From Methanobacterium sp. (lineage in GTDB: Archaea; Methanobacteriota; Methanobacteria; Methanobacteriales; Methanobacteriaceae), in assembly GCA_021372715.1 (NCBI GenBank), contig JAJFTX010000055.1:1-16230 (forward strand): DNA of 16,230 nt. Reading direction: 5' to 3'. How positions within the stretch are numbered: position 1 is the stretch's first letter; each line of letters starts with the position of its first letter. Shown piece by piece: positions 8,677-15,743 of this stretch. Below the pieces are notes generated by a model. It saw nothing but the letters and a program-made list of their open reading frames with translations, had not been told where the DNA came from and did no database searches. The position numbers and the translations under genes are program-made.

Positions 8677-8979
8677 TTTATGAATTCCTCCCAAGTGATT
8701 CTATGATTGTTCCTTAGATTAAAATGCCCATTTCTAATAGTTATTTTTTTCGTCTTGATCCCCTGTGTATGTTGTAGGTTTAGTGTTTTAAATCACTAAT
8801 ATTTAATTTTCAGTATTATAACAACATATTGAATCTTATAAAGTTAAATAAAAAGTTTATTGTAAATTATTCATCTTCAGAATAAAGGATTATGAAAATA
8901 AATTAGATAAGAAAATGATTCATAGATAAAATAGTAATTGTTGGGTTATAGAAAGTTTTGAATTTAAAAATTAATTTTC
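8677..8979. other. 303-base non-coding gap between comC and purP
   Basis: This AT-rich gap holds the purP ribosome-binding site (GGGAGG, 8687-8692) and a TATA-centred palindrome at 8780-8799. Otherwise I see only AT-rich sequence, and no ORF with a credible start, no tRNA and no strong terminator after comC. Confidence 0.6.
8780..8799 (-). promoter_or_regulatory. Palindrome enclosing a TATA-like core upstream of purP
   Basis: TTAGTG (8780-8785) and CACTAA (8794-8799) are exact inverted repeats around TTTTAAAT, which contains a TTTAAA core. If this is the purP TATA box, transcription would start near 8763, leaving a leader of about 85-90 bases. A repressor dimer on the half-sites would block TBP. 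This is inferred from position and symmetry. Confidence 0.35.
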
Positions 8980-10005
8980 TTATTGGAAAAATTCATCTAA
9001 ATCGAAGGATAATTCCTTTGATATTTCATTAAGTTGTTCTAGAAGTGTTTCATCCATATCTAACCCTTCTTTCATATGGTATTTCACGTTACGCACTTCC
9101 ATATCACCTGGTATGAAGACATTCCCCGAACTTTTGATCTCCTTTACAAAGCCGTCTACTTCATCTTTGAACTGTTCAATTTCCGCGTATGTTAAAGGAT
9201 CTATGGCTATAAAGAGGTCTCCTTTGGTACATATTTCTGCAGGATTAGCTGTTCCGGTCACTGCTTTACCATATGCAGCCCTTACAAGGGGTCCGGCTAG
9301 TATTTCAATCATGAAGGCCAGTGCGTAACCTTTATGGGCTCCAAATGGTAGAATTGATCCTTTGAGTGCTTCTTGAGGGTCTATGGTAGGGTTCCCCTCT
9401 GCATCAAGGGCAACGTTTCCGGGTATCTTCTCTCCCTTGCGCATGGCTTCTAGTAGTTTACCTCGAGCAGTGGCTGATGTGGCCATATCTACAGATACAT
9501 AATTTTTATTAGAAGGAATGCCGATGGCTATGGGGTTGGTGCCTATTATGGGTTCTTTTCCACCAATAGGTGCGACGGCTGGTTCGGTGTTGGCGATAAC
9601 TAATCCAATCATATCCTGCATTATAGCCATATCTGAGTAGTAACCAGCCACTCCGAAATGGTTGGAGTCATGTACTCCTACCATTCCAACACCGGTTTCT
9701 TTAGCTTTCTCCATGGCTATTTCCATAGCATAATAAGCTACCACATGGCCAAATCTATGATTACCGTTTAAAAGTGCGGTGGATATGGTTTCTTTTTCGA
9801 TTTCTATATCTGTATCTGTTTTTATATTACCATTATTTAGGCTTTTAACATATTGTGGAAACCTACCCAGTCCATGGGATGAAAAACCCTTCAAATCAGC
9901 GTCTAATGTGACATCAGCTATGATTTCAGCGTCTTCTAATGATACATCCATTCTAGTAAGAATTTCAATGATTAAGGATCTTTCCTTTTGAATTGTTATT
10001 TTCAT
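8980..10005 (-). CDS. comC: L-sulfolactate dehydrogenase (ComC)
   Basis: ComC oxidises (S)-3-sulfolactate to sulfopyruvate with NAD+, directly feeding the ComDE decarboxylase in coenzyme M synthesis. The 341-residue protein belongs to the malate/L-lactate dehydrogenase (LDH2/MdhII) family, which is unrelated to classical Rossmann malate dehydrogenases. Family motifs are SSHGLGRFPQYV (42-53), VHDSNHFGVAGYY (111-123) with the likely catalytic H116, IIGTNPIAIGIP (153-164), VDMATSATARGK (172-183) and GAHKGYALAFMIEILAG. Malate or other 2-hydroxyacids are alternative substrates in this family, but comDE in the same region makes the sulfolactate assignment strong. The ribosome-binding site AGGGGC (10013-10018) precedes the ATG. 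It lies 70 bases downstream of purM on the same strand, with a possible promoter of its own in that gap. Confidence 0.92.
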   Translation of the reverse strand: MKITIQKERSLIIEILTRMDVSLEDAEIIADVTLDADLKGFSSHGLGRFPQYVKSLNNGNIKTDTDIEIEKETISTALLNGNHRFGHVVAYYAMEIAMEKAKETGVGMVGVHDSNHFGVAGYYSDMAIMQDMIGLVIANTEPAVAPIGGKEPIIGTNPIAIGIPSNKNYVSVDMATSATARGKLLEAMRKGEKIPGNVALDAEGNPTIDPQEALKGSILPFGAHKGYALAFMIEILAGPLVRAAYGKAVTGTANPAEICTKGDLFIAIDPLTYAEIEQFKDEVDGFVKEIKSSGNVFIPGDMEVRNVKYHMKEGLDMDETLLEQLNEISKELSFDLDEFFQ

Positions 10006-10036
10006 TTTAAATGCCCCTAATACTTAGATATTAATT

Positions 10037-10050
10037 TTAATATATTTATT
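10037..10050 (-). promoter_or_regulatory. Candidate TATA box for comC
   Basis: On the minus strand the gap between purM and comC contains ATAAATATATTAAA. A start about 25 bases downstream falls near 10017, just at the AGGGGC ribosome-binding site. This would let comC be expressed independently of purM. Confidence 0.35.
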
Positions 10051-10075
10051 TTTTTAATTGTAATCAATATTCATG

Positions 10076-11104
10076 TTAAAGTTCCATTAATGAATCATCT
10101 ATACCTTTAATCATGACTTTTCCAGGAATATCAAAGCGAACCTTTCCTATGGTGTAAGCTTGATTATATCTCTTGATGATATTTAATGTAGCTCTACTAT
10201 CTTTTTGTGGAACAATCACCACCATACCTATACCCATATTAAATACTTGATACATTTCCCCTAGAGGTACGCCTAAAGAATGCATAGATTGGAATATGGA
10301 ATGAGGTTGTGGTAAGTGATCGATAGAAAACCCAGCATCCTTATTCAATCTTTTAAGATTGTTAAAACCCCCACCAGTTATATGGGCAAGGCCATGAACG
10401 TTAATATCACTGTTTATAATATCCATCACTGGTTTAACATATATCCTGGTTGGTTTCAGCAATGCATCGCCAACGGTGGTTTCGGGAAATCCTGGTAGGG
10501 GATCATCCACTGTTAAACATGCTTCCTGGAAGAAAACCTTTCGGGCAAGACTTAAACCATTACTATGTATTCCACTGGATGATATTCCGATTAAAACATC
10601 CCCCTCACTGATTTCAGTGCCCGTGATTATATTATTCTCATTGACTACTCCTATTCCGGTGCCTGCCAGATCGAAGTTATTTACAATTTCTGGTAGTGAA
10701 GCAGTTTCACCACCAATCATGGCTATTTTGGCTTGTTTTGCTCCTTCTGCCAGTCCTTCTCCTATTTGGGCAGCAATCTGGGGATTTGGTTTTTCAACAG
10801 CCAGATAATCAACCATGGCCAGGGGTTCAGCACCTACACAAAGGATATCGTTAACCACCATGGCTACGCAGTCAATTCCCACGGTGTCGTATTTGTTCAT
10901 GAGTTCTGCTACTAAAATTTTGCTTCCCACTCCATCAGTGCTCATAGCTATAGCTTTATCTTCTAAACGTATCAGAGCTGCGAAATGGCCTGATTCTGTT
11001 ATTACATCTCTATATTCAAGAGTTTTTTTAAGATTGGAGATTAAAGCTGATATTGTAACTTCTTCTAAGTTAATATCTACCCCTGATTCTTTATAGGTCG
11101 TCAT
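10076..11104 (-). CDS. purM: Phosphoribosylformylglycinamidine cyclo-ligase (PurM, AIR synthetase)
   Basis: PurM closes the imidazole ring of aminoimidazole ribonucleotide from FGAM with ATP, the fifth step of purine synthesis. The 342-residue length is standard. The ATP-binding N-terminal half has YKESGVDI (4-11), STDGVGSK (55-62), IDCVAMVVNDILCVGAEPL (77-95, the most conserved stretch), DYLA (99-102) and MIGGETASLPE (129-139). The C-terminal half has SSSGIHSNGLSLAR and HITGGGFNNLKR. The ATG at 11104 is preceded by GGTGA, a good ribosome-binding site. comC follows by 70 bases on the same strand, and purP lies further along, so the region interleaves purine and coenzyme M genes. Confidence 0.96.
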   Translation of the reverse strand: MTTYKESGVDINLEEVTISALISNLKKTLEYRDVITESGHFAALIRLEDKAIAMSTDGVGSKILVAELMNKYDTVGIDCVAMVVNDILCVGAEPLAMVDYLAVEKPNPQIAAQIGEGLAEGAKQAKIAMIGGETASLPEIVNNFDLAGTGIGVVNENNIITGTEISEGDVLIGISSSGIHSNGLSLARKVFFQEACLTVDDPLPGFPETTVGDALLKPTRIYVKPVMDIINSDINVHGLAHITGGGFNNLKRLNKDAGFSIDHLPQPHSIFQSMHSLGVPLGEMYQVFNMGIGMVVIVPQKDSRATLNIIKRYNQAYTIGKVRFDIPGKVMIKGIDDSLMEL

Positions 11105-11187
11105 TAAATCACCGAAATATTAATTGGATCCTATTATTGCATTGTAATATTAGGTTAATTGATTAGAAAAAAATGCACTTAATATAG

Positions 11188-11199
11188 CTTTATATTTAA
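11188..11199 (-). promoter_or_regulatory. Candidate TATA box for purM
   Basis: On the minus strand the sequence reads TTAAATATAAAG, close to the archaeal TATA consensus. A start near 11165 would give a leader of about 60 bases. It lies past the fttA terminator region, so purM probably starts its own transcript. Confidence 0.45.
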
Positions 11200-11256
11200 C
11201 CTTAATAAATCTTGCCGGTTTAAAAAAAGAATAGAGTGAATGATCATTATTTTTTT

Positions 11257-11332
11257 AAAAATAAATTAAAATAAAAATTAAAAAGGCTTGGAAATATCAA
11301 AAGAATTTCACTGGATTCTAACGGTTTCCAAG
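11257..11332 (-). terminator. Hairpin plus U-rich terminator spanning the fttA stop codon
   Basis: On the minus strand CTTGGAAA (11332-11325, within the last codons of fttA) pairs perfectly with TTTCCAAG (11294-11287) across a 30-base loop holding the stop codon. A CCUUUUUAAUUUUUAUUUU-type U-rich tract follows down to 11257. The long loop makes the hairpin modest, but the U-tracts are strong. Confidence 0.5.
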
Positions 11333-13212
11333 TTCATAGGTGTTTTTGTTTCAATTTTAAACTGACGATAAAGACTGGAAGCTAGATCCAGAGTTTTATA
11401 ATTATCTCCATGACAGATAAGAATCTTCTCTGGCTTAGGTGACATACGTCTAACATAGTCTACCAGTTGCTTACGGTCCGAGTGTCCACTGAATCCTTCG
11501 ATGGTTTTTATCTCCATTTTAACATTGTAAACGTTTGTTTTACCCTCTTCTTTAAGGGGTATTTCTTTCCATCCTTTCTGTAATCTTCGTCCCAGTGATC
11601 CTTCTGCCTGATATCCTACAAAGACCAGAGAATTCCTTTTATCTCCACATAACCATTTGAAGTATTCCACAGAGTTTCCTCCAGTGAGCATTCCAGATGT
11701 GGAGAGAATTATGGATGGTTCTCCTTCTACGATGTCTCTTCTTTCTTCTATTCCATTTACTTTATGGAATACATCGGAGATGAATGGGTTCCGGCCCATG
11801 TGGAAGATCTGATCTCGCAGATCTTTACTGAGGTACTCTGGGCGAGCAGTATGGATGGCGGTAGCTTCCCATATCATACCATCGATATATATTGGCACTT
11901 CGTTTATGATTCCATGCCTTATGTACTCATCCAGAACTATCATTAGTTCCTGGGCTCTTCCCACAGCAAAAACAGGGATCATGATCTTTCCACCACGTTC
12001 CAATGTGCGATAAATGGTTTTGATCAATTCTTTTTCTGCTTCATTACGGGACGGTTGTACATCATCATGTCCACCATAGGTGCTTTCCATAACCAGAGAT
12101 TCTATCCGGGGGAATTTGGTTACTGCAGGTTCTAAAAGTCTGCTTCTTTCATATTTGAAATCACCAGTGTAGACGAAGTTATGCTGACCATCTCCAATAT
12201 GCATGTGAGTTATGGCTGAACCCAATATATGCCCAGCGTTATGTAGGGTTAACCTTATATCTGGTGCGATATCAGTTACTTCACCATAATCAAGTGTGAT
12301 AGTATGTTTAATGCTCTTTTTAACATGTTTAATATTGAATGGTAGTGGATTATCTTCCCTGTGAGCTATATCTATATGGTCTAGTTGTAGTAAGGTCATC
12401 AGATCCCTGGTGGGGGTGGTACAATAGGTAGGACCTTCATAACCGTAATGATAGAGGTAAGGTAGGAAACCAGAGTGATCCAAGTGGGCATGTGATATTA
12501 TAACAGCATCTAAATCATCTAAACGAAATTCAGGTACATTTAGATAGGGATATGAACTTTTATCATCAGTACCAGCTACATTCACACCGCAATCTAGTAA
12601 GACCTTACTGTTGGAAGTCTGTAAAAATAGAGAAGACCTTCCTACCTCTCTGAAACCACCTAAAGAGGTTAAACGAGTCCATTCATTTTCTTGCGTGCTT
12701 TCACGATGAATTCGATTGCCTAAATCTTGTAATATTTTTTTACGTTCTTTACTGTTCTTCCTTAAAGTTCTTCTAATTCTCTGTATAATTTCAGAGGCAA
12801 TTGGGGGAGTTCTAAGGATTTTAGGGGCCCAACCGATCTTTTTAACGATCTCTCGGGATGTTGTACCATATTTACCTATGACCAGTCCTGGTTTTCGAGC
12901 TTCTATGATGACCTCACAGGTTACCTCATCAAAGGAGATGTTGGTTATTTTGGCTTCATCAGGCACTATGTCATGAATTTTGCGTATAGCCTTTTCTGGT
13001 TCCATGAGCACTGAACGATCTGAACGAATGATTATCCGCTTTCTGATATCTTTAGCCAGGTCTCTAATGAGATCACCATTTTCGGTTATGATCTCGGGGT
13101 TTTTAGTATATATAACCACTTCGGGACCTTCAAATTCTACTTTGGCCACTTGTACTCTATTGGGTAATCTTTGTACTATTATATTTTTAATTTCTTGAAT
13201 ATCTGAACCCAT
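11308..13212 (-). CDS. fttA: Transcription termination factor FttA (aCPSF1), KH plus metallo-beta-lactamase/beta-CASP ribonuclease
   Basis: FttA, the archaeal CPSF73 homologue, cleaves nascent RNA at U-rich 3' ends and releases RNA polymerase. The 634-residue chain has the full archaeal plan. Two KH-like RNA-binding domains fill about 1-140, with VIGKYG at 111-116. The metallo-beta-lactamase core begins near 180 (SLGGFREVG). Its metal ligands sit in HAHLDH (241-246), AGHILGSA (326-333, H328) and YTGDFKYE (348-355, D351). The beta-CASP insertion contains ESTYG (376-380, motif A) and IPVFAVGRAQE (412-422). GFSGHSD (573-579, H577) and ICHGDN (599-604, H601) are motifs B and C. All zinc and catalytic positions look intact. 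The ATG at 13212 follows GTGATGG. psmB lies 93 bases upstream on the same strand, and that gap holds a hairpin and T-tracts. Confidence 0.97.
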   Translation of the reverse strand: MGSDIQEIKNIIVQRLPNRVQVAKVEFEGPEVVIYTKNPEIITENGDLIRDLAKDIRKRIIIRSDRSVLMEPEKAIRKIHDIVPDEAKITNISFDEVTCEVIIEARKPGLVIGKYGTTSREIVKKIGWAPKILRTPPIASEIIQRIRRTLRKNSKERKKILQDLGNRIHRESTQENEWTRLTSLGGFREVGRSSLFLQTSNSKVLLDCGVNVAGTDDKSSYPYLNVPEFRLDDLDAVIISHAHLDHSGFLPYLYHYGYEGPTYCTTPTRDLMTLLQLDHIDIAHREDNPLPFNIKHVKKSIKHTITLDYGEVTDIAPDIRLTLHNAGHILGSAITHMHIGDGQHNFVYTGDFKYERSRLLEPAVTKFPRIESLVMESTYGGHDDVQPSRNEAEKELIKTIYRTLERGGKIMIPVFAVGRAQELMIVLDEYIRHGIINEVPIYIDGMIWEATAIHTARPEYLSKDLRDQIFHMGRNPFISDVFHKVNGIEERRDIVEGEPSIILSTSGMLTGGNSVEYFKWLCGDKRNSLVFVGYQAEGSLGRRLQKGWKEIPLKEEGKTNVYNVKMEIKTIEGFSGHSDRKQLVDYVRRMSPKPEKILICHGDNYKTLDLASSLYRQFKIETKTPMNLETVRIQ

Positions 13213-13225
13213 TCCATCACATCTT

Positions 13226-13264
13226 AAAAAATAGAAGTAAAAATAGCTGAGTTATTTTCTCAAC
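13226..13264 (-). promoter_or_regulatory. Hairpin and U-tracts in the psmB-fttA gap (possible attenuator)
   Basis: On the minus strand GTTGAG (13264-13259) can pair with CTCAGC (13251-13246), including one G-U pair, around AAAATAA. U5 (13243-13239) and U6 (13231-13226) tracts follow, ending 14 bases before the fttA start codon. It could end most psmB transcripts before fttA or act as a 5' leader control element. Confidence 0.4.
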
Positions 13265-13305
13265 TGTAAAATAAAATTTTTAGATAAAATAACTATTAGA
13301 AATTC

Positions 13306-13929
13306 CTAGCCAAGTTCTTTTATTTTTTGTTCAATCTCTTCTAATGAGAATTTCACAAAACCTTCATCCTGAGTAATGGTAGCTAATCGGATACCATTAC
13401 CAGAGAAAGCATCTCTTTCCATGGCGGCTTTAATACCTCTTATAGCTAAATCTATCCCTTCATCTACGTACATATCTTTACTATAACGATCTTCCAGTAC
13501 ACCGTAGCATACCATTGAACCTGAACCGGTGGAGATCATCATATCTTTAATAACGCCCCCTGCTGGGTCTAAAGAATATAAGGATGGTCCTTTACTATCA
13601 ACTCCTCCCAGTAAGGTTTGAACGTAAAGTGGTGCTGAGCGTAAGATGTTAGAAGTTAATGTAGCCAGGGCTTCTACACTTATTTCTTCGCTGTTTCTTA
13701 GTCTGTAAAGAGCTGATTCAGCGGTTATGTATTTCATCAGTGTTTGGGCGTGTGAAACAGACCCGGCAATGGTTGCCCCAATGTGTTCATCGATCCTGAA
13801 GATCTTATCCGCCACTTTATGGGCTATAAGGTTACCCATGGTAGCTCTTCTTTCTGTTGCAAAAACTATACCGTCTTTACAAGTTAAACCAAGGGTGGTA
13901 GTGCCTTTTAATTGATCTTTATCATTCAT
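13306..13929 (-). CDS. psmB: 20S proteasome beta subunit (PsmB)
   Basis: PsmB is the proteolytic subunit of the archaeal 20S proteasome, an N-terminal-nucleophile threonine hydrolase assembled as the inner beta rings. The precursor is 207 residues, with a short 9-residue propeptide (MNDKDQLKG) ending in the Gly that precedes the catalytic Thr. In mature numbering Thr1 (TTTLGLTC), Glu17 (ATERRATMG) and Lys33 (HKVADKIF) are all present, as is STGSGSMVCYG, the serine-rich active-site loop. The C-terminal part shows no deletions. GAGGTG is 5 bases from the ATG. psma and the PAN ATPase are not in the window. fttA follows on the same strand after 93 bases, so the two may be cotranscribed. The protein acts in the cytoplasm in bulk and regulated protein turnover. 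Confidence 0.97.
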   Translation of the reverse strand: MNDKDQLKGTTTLGLTCKDGIVFATERRATMGNLIAHKVADKIFRIDEHIGATIAGSVSHAQTLMKYITAESALYRLRNSEEISVEALATLTSNILRSAPLYVQTLLGGVDSKGPSLYSLDPAGGVIKDMMISTGSGSMVCYGVLEDRYSKDMYVDEGIDLAIRGIKAAMERDAFSGNGIRLATITQDEGFVKFSLEEIEQKIKELG

Positions 13930-13956
13930 TAATACACCTCATAAAAAAACAACACA

Positions 13957-13991
13957 TAAAAAATAGTTTTACAAATATTTACTATTTTTTA
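13957..13991. repeat. Perfect 11-bp inverted repeat in the psmB upstream region
   Basis: TAAAAAATAGT (13957-13967) and ACTATTTTTTA (13981-13991) are exact reverse complements with a 13-base loop. The predicted psmB start site lies about here. It could be an operator or a 5' leader hairpin. The arms share AAAAAATAG with the repeat at 261-293. Confidence 0.5.
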
Positions 13992-14001
13992 ATTTTCAAT
14001 T

Positions 14002-14015
14002 CATATTATATAAAC
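14002..14015 (-). promoter_or_regulatory. TATA box for psmB
   Basis: On the minus strand GTTTATATAATATG contains TTTATATA, the classic methanogen TATA core, preceded by an A-rich BRE-like stretch (AGAAAAT). A start near 13985 gives a leader of about 55 bases. The 301-base gap (13930-14230) otherwise holds the inverted repeat at 13957-13991, the nuoE-like terminator at 14161-14195 and AT-rich filler. Confidence 0.55.
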
Positions 14016-14160
14016 ATTTTCTATGATAAATTTTAGAAGTAATTAAAGTTTAAAACTTCCATTAGCCGTATTTTGACTTAAGATACTTATAAAGGTTTCT
14101 TTGTTAAATTTTTTTCAACTCGATGGATATTTTATTTTAACATTTTTAATTGTATATATC

Positions 14161-14195
14161 AAAAATTGAAAATAATAACTCATAAAATTCAATTT
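14161..14195 (-). terminator. Hairpin plus T5 terminator after the NuoE-like gene
   Basis: On the minus strand AAATTGAA (14195-14188) pairs with TTCAATTT (14170-14163) across a 17-base loop, and the arm runs into U5. It lies about 36 bases after the stop codon. Confidence 0.4.
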
Positions 14196-14230
14196 GATTC
14201 ATTAAAATTACTTTCAGGTAGTTTTATAAT

Positions 14231-14689
14231 CTAATTATCTTTTTTTCTCTTAGAAAAAAGACTTTTGACGTCTTTAAGGGTTAGATTAGATTTTATATCC
14301 TGATTAACCATGGCGCAGGGTGCTAAAGCACAGCAACCAAGACAACCCACAGACTCTAAAGAATATTCCATATCAAAGGTTATTTCACCTTCTTTAATTC
14401 CTAAATGCCGTTCTATTCCTTCAATTATCTGATTAGCTCCACTTACATGGCAAGCGGTTCCTTTACAAACCAGAATATGCTTCCGACCCGTCGGCTTGAA
14501 ACGGAATTGAGAATAAAAAGTGGCCACACCATAAACTTCACTGGGGGATATCCCGGTAAACTGGGAAACTTTTTTCATCATCTCTTCAGGTAAATATCCA
14601 TATTTAGATTGGATATCCTGGAGAATTGGTATCAAATCGGATTTTTCACCTTTGTATGTTAATATGATGTCTTCGAAATCCTTTTTCAT
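14231..14689 (-). CDS. Stand-alone NuoE-like (24-kDa subunit) [2Fe-2S] protein
   Basis: The 152-residue protein matches the NuoE/HndA/24-kDa family: a helical N-terminal part (about 1-65, with IQSKYGYLPEEMM and ISPSEVYGVATFYSQF) and a thioredoxin-like [2Fe-2S] domain. The four cluster ligands are visible as C75-x4-C80 (CKGTAC) and C116-x3-C120 (CLGCC), followed by ALAP. In characterised enzymes this subunit partners with a flavin- and NAD(P)H-binding NuoF-like subunit in formate dehydrogenases, bifurcating hydrogenases or complex I. No NuoF, hydrogenase or dehydrogenase gene is adjacent here, and its neighbours are psmB and taw2. It starts at an ATG 9 bases after AGGGAG and has its own terminator, so it is probably monocistronic. 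The partner may be encoded elsewhere, or the protein may act as a free ferredoxin-like carrier. Confidence 0.88.
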   Translation of the reverse strand: MKKDFEDIILTYKGEKSDLIPILQDIQSKYGYLPEEMMKKVSQFTGISPSEVYGVATFYSQFRFKPTGRKHILVCKGTACHVSGANQIIEGIERHLGIKEGEITFDMEYSLESVGCLGCCALAPCAMVNQDIKSNLTLKDVKSLFSKRKKDN

Positions 14690-14851
14690 TCAAATTTACT
14701 CCCTGTGGGTTATTTCATATTAAATTGAAATCCTGAACTTAGTACATCTTCATTATTTTTACATTAATATTAATTCCAGTAAAAATGGACTTAAAAAATA
14801 TTATTATTTAATAAACAATTACTTTTTTTGTTAAGATTTTTGTTGTAATAT

Positions 14852-14866
14852 CTTTATCTATAATTT
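14852..14866 (+). promoter_or_regulatory. Candidate TATA region for leaderless taw2 transcript
   Basis: CTTTATCTATAATTT is centred about 27 bases upstream of the taw2 ATG, and no ribosome-binding site precedes that ATG. Together these suggest a transcript that starts at or within a few bases of the start codon. Confidence 0.35.
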
Positions 14867-14886
14867 ACACTCATAATATTATTTAT

Positions 14887-15615
14887 ATGAGAGGTAAAGT
14901 AATTGGGGATATTCTAGTCCTTAAAAAGGAAGTAAAAGATCCTGAGACTCTTCTGGAGATACCTGGCGTTAATAGGGTGGTTAAACTAGGAAGGATACGA
15001 GGTAAGACACGGCAGCCAGAGGTGACGGTGCTGGTTGGTGAAGGGACTGAAACAATTCATAAAGAGAATCATTGTCTGTTCAAGCTGGACGTTTCTAAGA
15101 TCATGTGGTCTAAAGGCAACACAACCGAAAGAAAGAGAATTGCGGAGTTAGTAGAGGAAAGGGAAATTGTGGTTGATCTTTTCGCCGGAATTGGTTATTT
15201 CTCCATACCCATGGCAGTTCACTCTCAAGCAGAGAAAATATATTCTCTGGAGATAAATCCAACCGCATTTAACTATTTATGTCAAAATATCACTCTTAAT
15301 CAGGTTGATAATGTTATAGAACCCATAATGGGGGATTGTAGAGATTCAGCACCATATGGGGTGGCTGATAGGGTACTGATGGGTTATATCGGCAACACTC
15401 ACCACTATCTGGACGTGGCACTTAACACACTTAAAGAAGAGGGGGGAGTGATTCATTATCATGAATCAGTACCAGATAAATTTAAGTTCACCCGGCCGGT
15501 GGATAGAATTAAAGAAGCAGCTGGGGATCGTGAAGTGAAGATAATGAATAAGAAAATAATCAAAAAATATTCACCAGGTGTCTATCATGTGGTAGTCGAC
15601 GCCTGGATAAAGTAG
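14887..15615 (+). CDS. taw2: tRNA(Phe) wyosine aminocarboxypropyltransferase (Taw2)
   Basis: Taw2 (TYW2 homologue) transfers the aminocarboxypropyl group of SAM to 4-demethylwyosine at G37 of tRNA-Phe, a step in archaeal wyosine synthesis. It is a class I SAM-dependent enzyme of the Trm5/Tyw2 family. The N-terminal part has GVNRVVKLGRIRGKTRQPEV (27-46) and KLDVSKIMWSKGN before the SAM-binding motif VVDLFAGIGYFSIPMA. LEINPTAF and GDCRD follow. DRVLMGYIGNTHHYL replaces the NLP-type catalytic motif of the Trm5 methyltransferases and is typical of Taw2. The end, with KKYSPGVYHVVVDAWI, also matches the archaeal Taw2 group. The length of 242 residues is normal, and no Trm5 D1 domain is present. A Trm5-like methyltransferase is the main alternative. 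The ATG lacks a ribosome-binding site and the message is probably leaderless. Confidence 0.85.
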   Translation: MRGKVIGDILVLKKEVKDPETLLEIPGVNRVVKLGRIRGKTRQPEVTVLVGEGTETIHKENHCLFKLDVSKIMWSKGNTTERKRIAELVEEREIVVDLFAGIGYFSIPMAVHSQAEKIYSLEINPTAFNYLCQNITLNQVDNVIEPIMGDCRDSAPYGVADRVLMGYIGNTHHYLDVALNTLKEEGGVIHYHESVPDKFKFTRPVDRIKEAAGDREVKIMNKKIIKKYSPGVYHVVVDAWIK

Positions 15616-15670
15616 AACATAGAATATTAAAAAAATGATATCATATAGGCACTTTAATCCTGTTAAGCGA

Positions 15671-15680
15671 TTATAAAATT
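15671..15680 (+). promoter_or_regulatory. Candidate TATA box for the histone-deacetylase-family gene
   Basis: TTATAAAATT is about 73 bases upstream of the ATG at 15744. The expected start site near 15700 coincides with a small hairpin at 15692-15711. Confidence 0.4.
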
Positions 15681-15691
15681 CAGATATTAAA

Positions 15692-15711
15692 CTGAGATAG
15701 ATTATCTCCAG
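15692..15711 (+). repeat. Short inverted repeat at the predicted start site of the deacetylase gene
   Basis: CTGAGATA and TATCTCCAG form an 8-bp stem with one bulged C around GAT. The inner six pairs (15694-15699 with 15703-15708) are perfect. It may be an operator or a leader hairpin. Confidence 0.3.
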
Positions 15712-15743
15712 ATTAATAAATAGGTATAATAGGTGGGTTTTTT

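Noticed and set aside
11239..11248. 10-base palindrome AATGATCATT between purM and fttA
   Set aside because: It is short, lies in the U-rich fttA terminator region, and is about 40 bases upstream of the purM TATA box. No second copy near other promoters supports an operator.
14763..14774. Perfect 12-base palindrome ATTAATATTAAT in the NuoE-like/taw2 gap
   Set aside because: It is made only of A and T in very AT-rich sequence, so it is expected by chance, and it is not centred on a promoter element.
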